Below, piece by piece: positions 49,016 through 59,238 of a stretch of DNA of 62,562 nt (its first letter is position 1; every line of letters starts with the position of its first letter). Both the position numbers and the translations under genes were made by a program. Source of the stretch: Spongospora subterranea f. sp. subterranea (Eukaryota; Endomyxa: Phytomyxea; Phytomyxea; Plasmodiophorida); NCBI GenBank assembly GCA_049724395.1, contig JAUGWO010000032.1, positions 1-62,562 of the forward strand, in the 5' to 3' direction. Under the pieces are notes generated by a model. That model was not told the DNA's origin, did not search any database, and saw only the letters and a list, made by a program, of their open reading frames with translations.

Positions 49016-50880
49016 GAATTATCATCTATGGCGATCATGAGGTTGGTCATATCCGGTGCTGTTATGTAATTGTTGTCGGTAGTTACTTTCGTCTACACGA
49101 GTCCTAATTTTCGCTTCTCACACTGTAAAACGATTGCAGCTCTCGGGTTTTATTATTTTTCAATTTTCTTTCGTAATTTTTTTACAACAATGAGATCTGT
49201 ACGAGAAAATCATTTTGGTTGGACACATTTGGGAGGCCCCAATAGATAACCTAAAGTCCTTCATTCAAAAGTTGTCGGGTTAATACTTCCCGCACTGTAC
49301 GAACTAAAATCAATATATCACTCGTTTCCTGTAGTGGATTCCCTGCTTTGTGTTTGCTATATCTTTGTGTGAATATTCTGCCTCGCTCGTTCTTCCGGCC
49401 GTTTGGCTATCCTCTTTGTTACAAGTTTCGAATTGCGCACATATGACACTTTGCCCTTTATGTCACCGACTTTGCTATCAACATCATTGAGACACAGAAT
49501 CCAATCAATTTTCAAACCCATTTCACCAACCTTGAGTAGAAGGCAAAATCCATTACACTGCTTGTTAGGCAGCGTTCACAAAAGCTCAGTTGACTTGAAC
49601 TTTGTAACATCTGAGCATTTGATGCTTTCTTTGTGTGAAGAGAGTTGTTGAATACGTTTGACCGACAGCCAGCTGACGTTTTGTAGGGGCAGTCGTTTGC
49701 TCACTCATTCGGGACCGTAGGTACTGTGCTTTATAGTGAGCTTCGTTCGGACTTTTCGGCAATGCCAAACCTGGCAGCTGCAAACTCGCCTTGTTTTATA
49801 TTTGGCTTTTAGCTCGAGAAATTTGTCAGTGATGAAGTACAGTTTCCTCCTCTTTTGCGTGATAGTTCTATTGTTCTGGTTTTCATTTTTCTTCGACTGC
49901 AGCGATGATCCTGATCCAGAGCCGCTGAATTCCGAAGGAAATGTTCACCAGATGAGTAAAGTTCTACATTTCTTGGCGAGATCATGTTCTGATTGAAATT
50001 AACAGTCCATATAACATTTGCTGACGTTTCGTCAAAAAAAGACTCGATCTTCACCCGTATCCGCAATTTTGATCCGAAAAGTGATCTTATCCATTTATTC
50101 TACTGATTCTGTTTTGACTAACTTTGTAACGTTGTTCAGCTAACTTTGATCAATGTTCGTCAAATGCCTTTTTATCTATCGCTTCGAATTCCCCTTTTTT
50201 CAGTAGAAGCATGTTGCTGAGGCATTTTACGTTCTTTGTTGCTTCGTTCATATATCTCGTCGCATTTCTCGTCAAGGCGTTACTTTCTTTAATTTACCTA
50301 AGCAAAAGAAACATCGATCTGACAGTGGTTAATAAATCCAGCCACTGTTGCTGATATTTTCTTTCTGGCCGTGAAGTCGACGGTTAGGACTTTGAGCATA
50401 GACTTTAGTCCTGTCACCCAGAACAGCTGCCTTCCAAGTAAACCGGATTGATGTGAGAGAAATCAGCAGTTTTGAGGAGTATCAGTACTTTATAGATAGT
50501 TTTGTTATAGCGTAGCATCCTTGGGCCAGACGTCGGTTCCCCAGTGCACCATGGGCAATTAGGTCGCTCTCCGAACATAAACTCATACGTTCCATCGACT
50601 CACCAAACGGCTTCCACTTCTAGATTCGCCTCTATATTTCTCAATCAGCATTGTAAGACTATCTTTTGATTAGCAGCAATGTTGTTGCTGTGGAAAACAC
50701 TGACATTTTTTCACTGTAAGGACGATGAAGCTCCCCGACCAGTCGATTCATTGAGGGCACTTCAACTGTTCATATGATTCCAGCTGCCCTTCTCTATATT
50801 TTACATGTGATTTTCAGAAGCGTGAAATACTTTTTTCCAGAAAGGCCATGTTATTTACATACTCGGCTAGATATAGGCAG
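49016..50880. other. Stretch without a supported gene
   Basis: Frames such as plus 49736-49996 and minus 50066-49809 have no recognisable domain. It may include the 5' part of the minus-strand LINE and the upstream, unreadable part of the Copia fragment that follows. Confidence 0.35.
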
Positions 50881-51385
50881 TTGGTGAAGTGAGACGCAAT
50901 GTACATGACCCAGGATCTAAGCATTTCACTGCATCGATTTGATTAGTGGGACCGGTACATTGGGGTTATTGTATGACAGATCATCCGATACATCAGTAAT
51001 TACAATCACTGGATATTCCGACTCTGATTGGGCTGGGGATCTCGATACTTACAGATCGACCTCTGGTTATGTATTTCAAGTGAATGGCTCTCCGGTATAT
51101 CGAGTTAAAAAACAATCTACTACATCTCTGTCATCATGTGAAGCTGAAACCATTGCCTCGTGAACTACACCCAGCACCTCTGAGTCAAATTAATCATGGT
51201 TCTATTGCGTTTGGAATTAGTGCAATTATTCATTCAAAGATGAAACACATTGATATTCGTGAGCATGATATTGGAAACTGGATCAAACAAATAATGCAAA
51301 ATCGTGTACGTCCTCTCAAAAGATAATCTGGCTGGTATGTTTACCGAGGGTCTGTGCAAGGAAAATGCTGTAGTAGTGTAGTTGG
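50880..51385 (+). mobile_element. Copia-type pol fragment (RNase H end)
   Basis: ISGTGTLGLLYDRSS, then GYSDSDWAGDLDTYRSTSGY and KKQSTTSLSSCEAET are the diagnostic Copia RNase H motifs. The usual end-of-pol pattern follows (KHIDIREHDI, then DNLAG-type residues). A purine run after 51375 could be a polypurine tract. The fragment is broken and lacks integrase and most of RT. A dispersed repeat copy follows 220 bp downstream and could belong to its LTR. Confidence 0.75.
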
Positions 51386-51607
51386 GGGGATTCAGACTTG
51401 AACCCGTCCTGCACTCGATATCCCCGTCCATCCACTGATATCCGCTCGTTTGTGATCCGTACCAATATCACCTTTTCGATTCTTTTGCTCATGAATAAAA
51501 TGCAGCTGCAGAGCAAGATATGGCATCGCGCTACGATAACCATACTTGGATCCCCGTCGACCGCCCACGCCACGTGAGAGCAATTCAGGGTAGATGGATT
51601 TTCACCG

Positions 51608-51770
51608 AACAGGTATGGTGTGGTTTGAAATACCGCAAAGGTTCGCGGATTCTGATGCTTTGAGTAATCCTGTGTACTACCAGTGAGTCCTTACATCCGC
51701 CTGGTTGCTACAGCCTACAAGTAGCTTGGGTATCCATTGAAGGAACATATTAGACCAGCTGGATTCAGCA
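51608..51770 (+). repeat. Dispersed repeat family R1, copy 2
   Basis: It carries the blocks GGTATGGTGTGG, TAATCCTGTGTACTACCAG, ATCCGCCTGGTTGCTACA, CAAGTAGCTTGGGTATCC and GGAACATATTAGACCAGC, in the same order as copy 1. It lies just downstream of the Copia fragment in the same orientation. Confidence 0.6.
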
Positions 51771-52348
51771 ACATAACCTGTCCTAACTACCACACCGAAT
51801 GGGACCTGCCCCCACCGGATTACGTTGCCTATCTAGTGTAACGAGTTTACTGCCAGGCAACTCACTCTCCCACATTCCTTCACCAAACACAAGGACAACA
51901 ACATTCACCTCAAAAAGCCAAAGCTAGATTTCTCGCGAAGAAATATTCTCAAACCTATGTCAACAACACCTGTAAAAAAACCCAGAGATTCTTTACCACA
52001 TCCTATTTTAACGTATCACTTCTGCTCCCCATTTACGTCCAACAGCCTGAAGGTCATGGTATGCATGCTTACAAAAATAGTCTACGGCTTCAAGATGAAA
52101 CATCAAAGATGCTAGGATTAGAGGCAAGATACAGTGACAAAAGCATCATCCTCAACAAAGGGAATATACGCTCGCTATCTTATCCCATTTCGGACTGGAG
52201 AATTGCTAGCCATTGATCTAAATTCTGATTGGTCGCAAAACCAAATATGGCTGACAAAGAGAATGATCGCAAAATATCCCCTATTCCCAATTTGCTGTAT
52301 CCTAGATAGATGAATAGTTTTGTTGGTGCAAACAAGTTTTACTGAAGT

Positions 52349-52912
52349 TCATTCCGGATGTTTGAAACGTGACCATTTTTTGATGGAGGGCAAAACTGAT
52401 AATATCCAGAATGCTATAGAGAACCACATTCGGAACAGGAATACTGCAAAAGCTAGAAATATGGATTTAGCAGGATCATATTGTCGGTATGAGACAGCAA
52501 CGTTTATGGCAATTATCCCCATAATTACTGAAACAATTGTGGTCAATAGGGCAGCAAGCGATGCAAATGTGACCGGAGTACTCGTTAAATCAAGGACTGG
52601 ATAGCGTTTGAGGCATTGCTTTTTGGCGACTGTGAAAGATTGATTGAGACATTTAAAGAAAAAAATAGCACTAAGAGCCTTAACGGTGAGATTCTTTTTC
52701 ACGGACGGCGGCTGACAGCGAAGAACAAAGCAGTAGCACGAGAGCACAGAAAACGATGTCATAGTATCGCATACCTGACCCTGATGACAATAAATACTGT
52801 AGTAACTGGTCCGTAGTGTGCCTTTTGAACGGCAGGCTGCATTGGCGAAAAGAACAAGCCCGGTCATGGTCCTTGTAAATTCACTGGACAACTCCGTGGC
52901 GTGGGCGCGCAT
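52349..52912 (-). CDS. Possible small multi-pass membrane protein, unrecognised
   Basis: An ATG-started frame of 187 codons lies on the minus strand in otherwise repeat-rich DNA. It encodes about four hydrophobic segments: GLVLFANAAC (weak), SVLSCYCFVLRC, ASLAALLTTIVSVIMGIIAI (strong) and FLAFAVFLFRMWFSIAFWIL (strong), then a basic end. I do not recognise a family. The first 40 codons could also be joined differently by an intron near the CHQGQ-VCDT point, where the DNA has a GT. It may be a real host gene or chance. Confidence 0.35.
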   Translation of the reverse strand: MRAHATELSSEFTRTMTGLVLFANAACRSKGTLRTSYYSIYCHQGQVCDTMTSFSVLSCYCFVLRCQPPSVKKNLTVKALSAIFFFKCLNQSFTVAKKQCLKRYPVLDLTSTPVTFASLAALLTTIVSVIMGIIAINVAVSYRQYDPAKSIFLAFAVFLFRMWFSIAFWILSVLPSIKKWSRFKHPE

Positions 52913-53224
52913 TTAATACAAAAGGGTCACGCAAATATTGTCAAGCACAGTTCGTTGATAAGCGATTGCGAGACGAATTGATTTCGCTGATACTTCCTGA
53001 CCGCGTATTCAACCTGTTTGTTAGTCAACTTGCAACCCACTCTTGTTTCTAGGCATCATTTACCGCCAACGTTTCCGAGCGAACTTGCAAATCAGCGTCC
53101 CCGTATTAAAGATCAGAATCCAGCCTCAATATGTACAACTTTTGTATGTTGAAATTTCCACTCTTTACAAACCGTTTCGAACAATCGGGCGAGGAATAAT
53201 CGCAGTTCTCCCTAGTATGTGGGT

Positions 53225-53376
53225 CTTTCACCCCTCAAATGATGGTCTAATAGGTTCCTTCAGTGAATACACAAGCTACTTATTGCGGCCAAAGGGAAGT
53301 AGGGAAAGCCTGGGTGTACACAGGTTTTCAAACCCAAGAACCCGCGAAACTTTGTATTCCATACCATACCATCACC
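53225..53376 (-). repeat. Dispersed repeat family R1, copy 3 (inverted)
   Basis: On the minus strand it reads GGTATGGTATGG, CCTGTGTACACCCAG, TTTCCCTACTTCC, TGGCCGCAATAAGTAGC and GGAACCTATTAGACCA, the same block order as copies 1 and 2 but in the opposite orientation. Confidence 0.6.
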
Positions 53377-53790
53377 CCTCATTACATTGAGACAACAAGA
53401 CACAATTACAATGGAATTTCGCGTGATTGCTTCTTCCAGCAATCATTATTATCGACAAAATCTGGCTGATCACAAAGCAACCTTAGGGCAACATCACACC
53501 TTAACCTTTCGCCACGCCACATGCTTCATTCTTATAAAATTGCATGAGTCGTCTCGCACATTGTCTATCGTTTGTAGGAAACATTTTCCCCACCAACTCA
53601 AATCAATCACGTCTCATATGAAGGAACGGTTTTGCTCCCTCGCTGAAAATTACTCAATTTGCCATACTAACGAAGCATCAGGTCTTCTGCCAGATGGTTC
53701 ATTGACTGGTCAAAAAGATCAGCGCGTCGCACTCCGGATGCAACATTCAACAGGAGTAATATCTCGTTCGATAACCTGAGCCACTAAATC
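53377..53790 (+). other. Unassigned open frame
   Basis: An open frame of about 130 codons (first ATG near 53411) has no recognisable motif, hydrophobic segment or partner exons. I mention it so that the stretch is accounted for, not as a gene call. Confidence 0.2.
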
Positions 53791-53825
53791 AACAATTTCC
53801 TGTAACTTGGTTACAGGAAATTGTT
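53791..53825. repeat. Perfect 16-bp inverted repeat with 3-nt loop
   Basis: AACAATTTCCTGTAAC at 53791-53806 pairs exactly with GTTACAGGAAATTGTT at 53810-53825 around TTG. It could form a strong cruciform or RNA hairpin. No gene end lies right beside it, so a terminator role is not supported. Confidence 0.9.
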
Positions 53826-53909
53826 GTTGTGGTGAAAGAGCAAGGCCGCCGTGGCATTCACAGAAAAATGCCAACGACATAAAACTCCTTATCTGGTCCT
53901 TGGACACTC

Positions 53910-54040
53910 CGCAATCAACTGCGCAAGTCACGGATCGACAACATGGGGGCGACGATCGATCGTGTTGCTGGTGAAAGGAAGTCGGCTGCCACGAAGGGTG
54001 ACAATCTAGGGATGCCTGGCGGGTTAGTCTTCCTGATAAT
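53910..54040 (+). repeat. Diverged repeat, copy 1 (possible LINE 5' region)
   Basis: CTGCGCAAGTCACGG, GTCGGCTGCCACGA and AGGGATGCCTGG recur, with changes and in order, at 59785-59905 (CTGCGCGTGTCACGG, GTCGGCTGCTGCTA, AGGGATACCTGG). The second copy lies directly upstream of the plus-strand LINE, so this may be a remnant of another LINE 5' end. Confidence 0.5.
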
Positions 54041-54144
54041 GGCTGTCGACCACGGTCAGCCGGCTAGCCTTTGTGCGCTTCGGCGTAGCTCGCGTTCACA
54101 CCCAATTTATATAAGTTGGGCAAAGAACGAGCGACTAGAACATC

Positions 54145-54324
54145 GTCTGGGAAACCACACTGGACATTAATCTAGGAAACCGGATAACGAAATTTCATCT
54201 GAGAAATCGGACACTGGAAATTAATCTAGGAAACTGGATAACGAAACTTGATCTGACTTCTGAGCAATCGGACACTGAAAATTAATCTAGGAAACTGGAT
54301 AACGAAACCCCTTTTGAGCAATAT
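54145..54324. repeat. Minisatellite (about 54-61-bp units) interrupted by the Ty3/gypsy insertion
   Basis: Three to four units share TAATCTAGGAAACTGGATAA and a TCGGACACTG block. GGATAACG recurs at 54182, 54236 and 54297. One further unit appears beyond the retroelement (GGAAACTGGATAACGAAA at about 59447). Removing the element and one copy of its target duplication restores an interval of about 55 bp, in line with the array period. Confidence 0.85.
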
Positions 54325-54516
54325 TGTCATGATCCAGTTCACGCAACTTCTACTTTTATTACGGTCGTTGCAGAACTACCTATGCCGAGCACGAGTCGAC
54401 CCTAAATAACTGTACTGTCAACCAAATAAACATTCTCGAATCTAATCTGCTCTTGATACGCTTGTTCGCCTGCATTCGTAGACTAGCTCCCAGCTCCAGC
54501 TGTTCAAGGTCTTACA
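54325..54516 (+). repeat. 5' LTR of the chromovirus
   Basis: It begins TGTCATGATCC and ends GTTCAAGGTCTTACA. An AT-rich TAAATAA at about 54403 lies about 30 bp upstream of ATTCTCGAATCTA (54432-54444), a plausible transcript start region. Confidence 0.93.
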
Positions 54517-54517
54517 C

Positions 54518-54530
54518 TAGATTCGAGAAT
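54518..54530 (+). promoter_or_regulatory. Primer-binding site complementary to the LTR itself (self-priming type)
   Basis: TAGATTCGAGAAT directly behind the LTR is the exact 13-nt reverse complement of ATTCTCGAATCTA inside the LTR (54432-54444). It is not an obvious tRNA 3' end. In the Tf1/sushi-type chromoviruses, reverse transcription is primed by the folded 5' end of the element's own RNA. The layout here fits that known mechanism. Confidence 0.75.
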
Positions 54531-54592
54531 CATTTTCCCTAGGCGCACCCGAACAAGCTCAACCTCGGACCCGTTAACAGTTGCTCGTGATC

Positions 54593-55531
54593 ATGGCTGC
54601 TAACAACTTCGACCCAACTAACCCTGAACACGTCAGAAATGCCATGCATGAACTTCATGCCTCGGTGCGATCGCTTTCAGAATCCAACCAGCGTTTGACT
54701 GACCAGAACGCTGAGCTGTCGCGCAAAGTCACTGCTCTCTCCGAAAGTAATCATGATCAAAGTTCAGTGACGGTTCCTCGAGCCGCTCCGAAGCTCCCGC
54801 TCCCCGAGAAATATGATGGCAAACGCTACCAGTTTCGCCAATTCCTCAACAGCGTCAAGCTCCACTTCAGCGTCTCCCCTCACCGCTTCCCGAACGATGC
54901 CTGCAAGACTGGATTCATCGCCTCCCTGCTTCGTGGCGCTGCACTAGACTGGATCACTCCCCTCCTAGAGCAGCAAGACCCCATGATGTCTTCCTGGCAG
55001 CGTTTCGAAACCAAGTTTAAGGACATGTTTGACGACCCTCATCGAGCCAAGACTGCGGTCAACAAACTCACCCAACTTCGTCAAGGTCGTCGTGCTGTCG
55101 TAGCGTATGCTGCTGAATTCCGCCGTATCGTCATGGATGCCGATTTCGACAACAATGCGCAAGTCTACTGGTTTCGTGCCGGCCTTTCGGATGGAATCCT
55201 GGATGAGCTCACGCATACTGCCGCCGAAGCAGACCTGGATAAGTTCATCGGCCAATGTGTTCTGATCGACACTCGCCTCCGTGAACGCGATGTCGAGCGC
55301 AAACGACGATTTATCCCGATGGCATCCCCTGTTGGTCCCAAGATCCCTGTTGCCGATCCAATGGTCATCGACACGTTACAGACTAAGCCTCCCCGTGGCC
55401 CTCTGTCTCCCGAAGAACGGAAGCGACGCATCGAGAAGGATCTGTGCCTCTACTGCGGCCAATCAGGGCATCGTAAAGCCACCTGCCCTTTGAAGTCGGG
55501 AAATGGACAGGCCCGTCAGCGTCGCAGTTGA
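54593..55531 (+). CDS. gag: gag of the chromovirus
   Basis: From the first ATG this frame encodes 312 residues. A short N-terminal heptad-like region (SLSESNQRLTDQNAELSRK) precedes a retrotransposon gag core (GAALDWITPLL, FKDMFDDPHRAKTAVNKL, YAAEFRRIVMDADFD). The C-terminal end has one CCHC zinc knuckle, CLYCGQSGHRKATC. The frame looks intact. The end of gag overlaps the start of the pol frame, which lies one base back. Confidence 0.9.
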   Translation: MAANNFDPTNPEHVRNAMHELHASVRSLSESNQRLTDQNAELSRKVTALSESNHDQSSVTVPRAAPKLPLPEKYDGKRYQFRQFLNSVKLHFSVSPHRFPNDACKTGFIASLLRGAALDWITPLLEQQDPMMSSWQRFETKFKDMFDDPHRAKTAVNKLTQLRQGRRAVVAYAAEFRRIVMDADFDNNAQVYWFRAGLSDGILDELTHTAAEADLDKFIGQCVLIDTRLRERDVERKRRFIPMASPVGPKIPVADPMVIDTLQTKPPRGPLSPEERKRRIEKDLCLYCGQSGHRKATCPLKSGNGQARQRRS

Positions 55532-58500
55532 CGGGCGAACCTTCTGTCGATAAGTGCTCTTGTTCTTTTATTTGTCCTATCTGTTCCTTGTGTTCTGGTT
55601 CTTGCTCATGCCCTTGCATCAATTGCTATCTGTCCTATGTTTCCTGTTTGTCTACTTTAAGTCCCCTGTGCTCCCACGTTCGCGATTCTAGCGCCTCCGT
55701 TTCCGCTCCCGTCTCCATGGCGAGATGTTGCGTACCCGCCCTTGATTCCAAGATTTTCGCTGAGGTCACGCCTCCTCAGTCCCCGTGCTTAAGGACCAAC
55801 CTTCTGATCAAGAAGCAAGTTGCTACCGCTTTGATCGACTCTGGCGCTTCTTCGTGTTTTATGGATCGCGAATTCGCCGAAACGCGCGGTATCAACCTCC
55901 AGCAGCTCCCGTCCCCTGTTCCCGTCACCATCATCGACGGCTCCGGCCTCAAAGATGGCGCCGTCACCCATTGTACTGTCCCTGTCGAGATCAAGACTAT
56001 CCTCGGTTCCGAAACCATCACCTTCTATGTCATCAATGTCAAACATCAAGAAATCGTGCTTGGCGCCCCCTGGCTAGCAAAACACAATCCCGTTATCGAT
56101 TGGCGTCATGGTCGCATTGTGCGGCCGCCTACTCAAACGCCCGAGCAACTATTCACTACTGATTCCGCCCCTCCAAACCCTCTCCCATTCCAGTATCAAG
56201 ACTTCGCTGACGTTTTTAACAAGGCTGTTCTCGACAAGCTCCCGCCCCACCGCCAATATGACTGTGCCATCGACCTGGAGCCCGGCAAGCAGCCCCCGTT
56301 CGGCCCCATCTACTCATTGAGCGAACCCGAAGCTGCTGCTCTTCGTGAATTTCTAGACGAGAATCGACGCAAAAGCTTCATCACTGAATCATCGTCTCCT
56401 GCCGGTGCCCCTGTCTTGTTCGTCAAGAAAAAGGATGGAAGCCTTCGCCTGTGTGTCGATTATCGTGCCCTGAACGCGATCACTATCCGGAACCGCTACC
56501 CGCTCCCGCTTATCAACCAGCTCCTCGATCGCCTTCGTTCTGCCAAGATTTTCACACGAATCGACCTTCGTTCGGCGTATTATCTACTTCGAGTCAGAAA
56601 AGGTGACGAATGGAAAACGGCTTTTAGAACCCCTTTTGGACATTTCCAGTTTAATGTCATGCCTTTTGGTTTAACTAACGCTCCTGCAACTTTTCAACAT
56701 TTTTTGAATGATATATTTCGCCCCTTTCTTGAACGTTTCGTGATTATATATCTTGATGATATTTTGGTGTTCTCGTCCGACATTTCTGATCACGAAGACC
56801 ATGTTCGTCAAGTTTTACAGATTTTACGTGAACACAAGCTTTGTGCTAAGATTGAAAAATGTGCCTTTTCCACCTCCTCAACCGAATTTTTGGGGTTTCT
56901 TGTTTCATCTTCTGGAATTGCTATGGACCCTTTCAAAATCAATGCTATCACTGACTGGCCTTCTCCGCATAATGTTAAAGCTGTCCAGTCGTTCATTGGT
57001 TTCGCAAATTTCTACCGTCGTTTTATTCACAATTTTGCTGCTATCGTCCGACCTCTGATTCGGTTAACTCGCAAAAACACTGCTTTCACTTGGTCTTCTG
57101 TTCAGGAACAATCATTCCAGACGCTGAAGGAAGCGTTCACTTCCGCCCCAATCCTTGTTCATGCTGACCCCACCAAACCTTTCACGCTCGAAACTGACGC
57201 CAGTAACTTCGCTATTGGCGCAATCCTGTCCCAACCCGATGCAGAAGGACTCCTTCACCCTTGCTGCTTCTATTCCCGATCCCTCAATGATGCCGAATCC
57301 CGCTACGACATTCGAGACAAAGAATTATTGGCGATTAAAGCTGCCTGCACTGTCTGGCGCCATTACCTCGAAGGTGCCGTTCATCCTATTCTTGTTCCCA
57401 CTGACCATGAATCTCTGCGCTATTTCCACACCATGAAATCCCTTTCCAGCCGTCAAGCCCGATGGTCTCAATTCTTTTCCCGGTTTAACCTCGTTTTCAC
57501 GTACCGCCCCGGTTCCCGCAACGGAAAAGCCGATGCTCTCTCTCGTCGTCCTGATCACGAAGCCGGACAGCCTCGTCCCGCTGCTTCTCCCATGTTTCGT
57601 CAAGACGCCTTCCTTGTTCCCGATCCTGTCCTCGTCCCTGGTCCCGTCTCAATCCCTGATCCCGTTCCTGATCCCGCTCCTGCTCCCTCTGCTCTTTGCC
57701 TTCTGTCGTCTACCTCCCCTGGCCTTCCCTCTCCAGCGTTTTATGATCGCCTCGTCCAAGCTACCGCCAAGGACGACTTTGCCCAAGCCAAGTTGTCCGA
57801 TCTCTCTTCAGACTCCGAGTTCTCCCAATCCGGAAACGTCCTGCTCTTCCGGAACCACATCTACGTCCCTGACATCGACGACTGTCGTCTCGCTGTCCTC
57901 CGTTCCTGTCACGATTCTTCTACGGCAGGTCACTATGGTTCCGCCCGTACCCTCGATTTGGTCAAGCGTAACTACTGGTGGCCAGGCATGAACTCTTATG
58001 TCAAGAATTATGTTCGTACCTGCGACACCTGTGCACGCTCCAAGGCTTCGCGCAAGAAGCCCGCTGGCCTCCTTCAACCCCTCTCCGTCCCCTCACATCC
58101 CTTCAGCTCGGTTGGTCTTGATTTTATCACTGACCTTCCCCTTTCCGATGGTTCCAACTGCATTCTGGTTTTCGTCGACCGTCTCACCAAGACTGGCCAT
58201 TTTGTTCCCTGTCATGGTCCTCCAGATGCTGAAAGCACTGCCCATATCTTTCTATCCACCATTGTTCGTCTCTATGGTGTTCCCGACCAGATTATCAGTG
58301 ATCGTGGCCCTCAATTTATTTCCAAATTTTGGAATAGACTTTTCGAACTTCTTGGAGCCGACGTCTCGCTTACCTCGGGATATCATTGCCAGACAAACGG
58401 CCAGACCGAACGCCTCAACCAAGTTCTCGAACAATATCTTCGTTGTTATACTTCGTATCGACAAGATGATTGGTCTCACCTTTTGCCTCTTGCTGAATTT

Positions 58501-59238
58501 TCTCACAATAATTCTCTTCATTCCGCTACGAATTTAAGCCCCTTTTTCGCTCTTCGGGGTTATCATCCCAAATTTGATCCTGCTGTCCCCTCTACTGCCC
58601 AGGTTCCTCGTGCTGAATCGTATGTCAAGACTCTCACCGATCTACATCAATGGCTTGGTTCCCAGATTCGCTTCGCTCAAAATCGCTACCAAGAATACGC
58701 TGATCGTCATCGCGCCCCTGCCCCTATTTATTCTGTTGGTGATCAAGTTTGGTTATCTACTTCCAACATTCCCTCAGCACGACCATGCCCTAAACTCTCT
58801 GCTCGTAGGATTGGCCCTTTTGTTATCAAACGTGTTCTTGGCCCTGTCACTGTTGAACTCGATCTTCCAGCGTCTATGAAGATCCATCCCGTGTTCCACG
58901 TCTCCTTGCTCTCTCCCCACAATGTTAATACGATTCCTCATCGCGTCCAAGGCCCTCCTCATCCAGTTTTCGCCGCCGATGATCCTTCATTGACCCCGCA
59001 CTACCTGGTTAATCTGATCCTGGACTCTCGTTATTACCGGTCCCGGCTCCAGTATCTAATTGACTGGAAAGGTTACTCTCCTGCCGATCGCTCTTGGGAG
59101 CCCGCCGAGATTATTGCTCAGGATGTTCCACGACTCGTCGCCGAGTTCCACAATTCTCATCCCGATCTTCCTGGCCCGGCTTTTACGCAATCTCGGGCGT
59201 CTGGAATCCGCTCGTCTCGACGGGGAGTAATGTCATGA
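55528..59238 (+). CDS. pol: pol of the chromovirus (protease, RT, RNase H, integrase, chromodomain)
   Basis: The frame is 1,236 codons long. Domains in order are aspartic protease (LIDSGASSCFMD, near 55.83 kb), reverse transcriptase (YLDDILVFS near 56.75 kb), and RNase H (TLETDASNFAIGAIL near 57.18 kb). A Pro-Asp-Val-rich spacer follows, then integrase with an H2C2 finger (CDTCARSK end) and catalytic surroundings DFITDLP, ISDRGPQF and NGQTERLNQ. After this come a GPF-type module (RRIGPFVIKRVLGPVTVELD) and a chromodomain (YLIDWKGYSPADRSWEP). It has no early ATG of its own and overlaps gag in the -1 frame. Expression from gag by the programmed recoding known in this family is likely. The frame runs into the 3' LTR. 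Confidence 0.93.
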   Translation: MTGEPSVDKCSCSFICPICSLCSGSCSCPCINCYLSYVSCLSTLSPLCSHVRDSSASVSAPVSMARCCVPALDSKIFAEVTPPQSPCLRTNLLIKKQVATALIDSGASSCFMDREFAETRGINLQQLPSPVPVTIIDGSGLKDGAVTHCTVPVEIKTILGSETITFYVINVKHQEIVLGAPWLAKHNPVIDWRHGRIVRPPTQTPEQLFTTDSAPPNPLPFQYQDFADVFNKAVLDKLPPHRQYDCAIDLEPGKQPPFGPIYSLSEPEAAALREFLDENRRKSFITESSSPAGAPVLFVKKKDGSLRLCVDYRALNAITIRNRYPLPLINQLLDRLRSAKIFTRIDLRSAYYLLRVRKGDEWKTAFRTPFGHFQFNVMPFGLTNAPATFQHFLNDIFRPFLERFVIIYLDDILVFSSDISDHEDHVRQVLQILREHKLCAKIEKCAFSTSSTEFLGFLVSSSGIAMDPFKINAITDWPSPHNVKAVQSFIGFANFYRRFIHNFAAIVRPLIRLTRKNTAFTWSSVQEQSFQTLKEAFTSAPILVHADPTKPFTLETDASNFAIGAILSQPDAEGLLHPCCFYSRSLNDAESRYDIRDKELLAIKAACTVWRHYLEGAVHPILVPTDHESLRYFHTMKSLSSRQARWSQFFSRFNLVFTYRPGSRNGKADALSRRPDHEAGQPRPAASPMFRQDAFLVPDPVLVPGPVSIPDPVPDPAPAPSALCLLSSTSPGLPSPAFYDRLVQATAKDDFAQAKLSDLSSDSEFSQSGNVLLFRNHIYVPDIDDCRLAVLRSCHDSSTAGHYGSARTLDLVKRNYWWPGMNSYVKNYVRTCDTCARSKASRKKPAGLLQPLSVPSHPFSSVGLDFITDLPLSDGSNCILVFVDRLTKTGHFVPCHGPPDAESTAHIFLSTIVRLYGVPDQIISDRGPQFISKFWNRLFELLGADVSLTSGYHCQTNGQTERLNQVLEQYLRCYTSYRQDDWSHLLPLAEFSHNNSLHSATNLSPFFALRGYHPKFDPAVPSTAQVPRAESYVKTLTDLHQWLGSQIRFAQNRYQEYADRHRAPAPIYSVGDQVWLSTSNIPSARPCPKLSARRIGPFVIKRVLGPVTVELDLPASMKIHPVFHVSLLSPHNVNTIPHRVQGPPHPVFAADDPSLTPHYLVNLILDSRYYRSRLQYLIDWKGYSPADRSWEPAEIIAQDVPRLVAEFHNSHPDLPGPAFTQSRASGIRSSRRGVMS

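Noticed and set aside
51385-51430. tRNA or pol III B-box on the minus strand (GGGTTCAAGTC)
   Set aside because: The T-stem does not pair and there is no A-box at the right distance.
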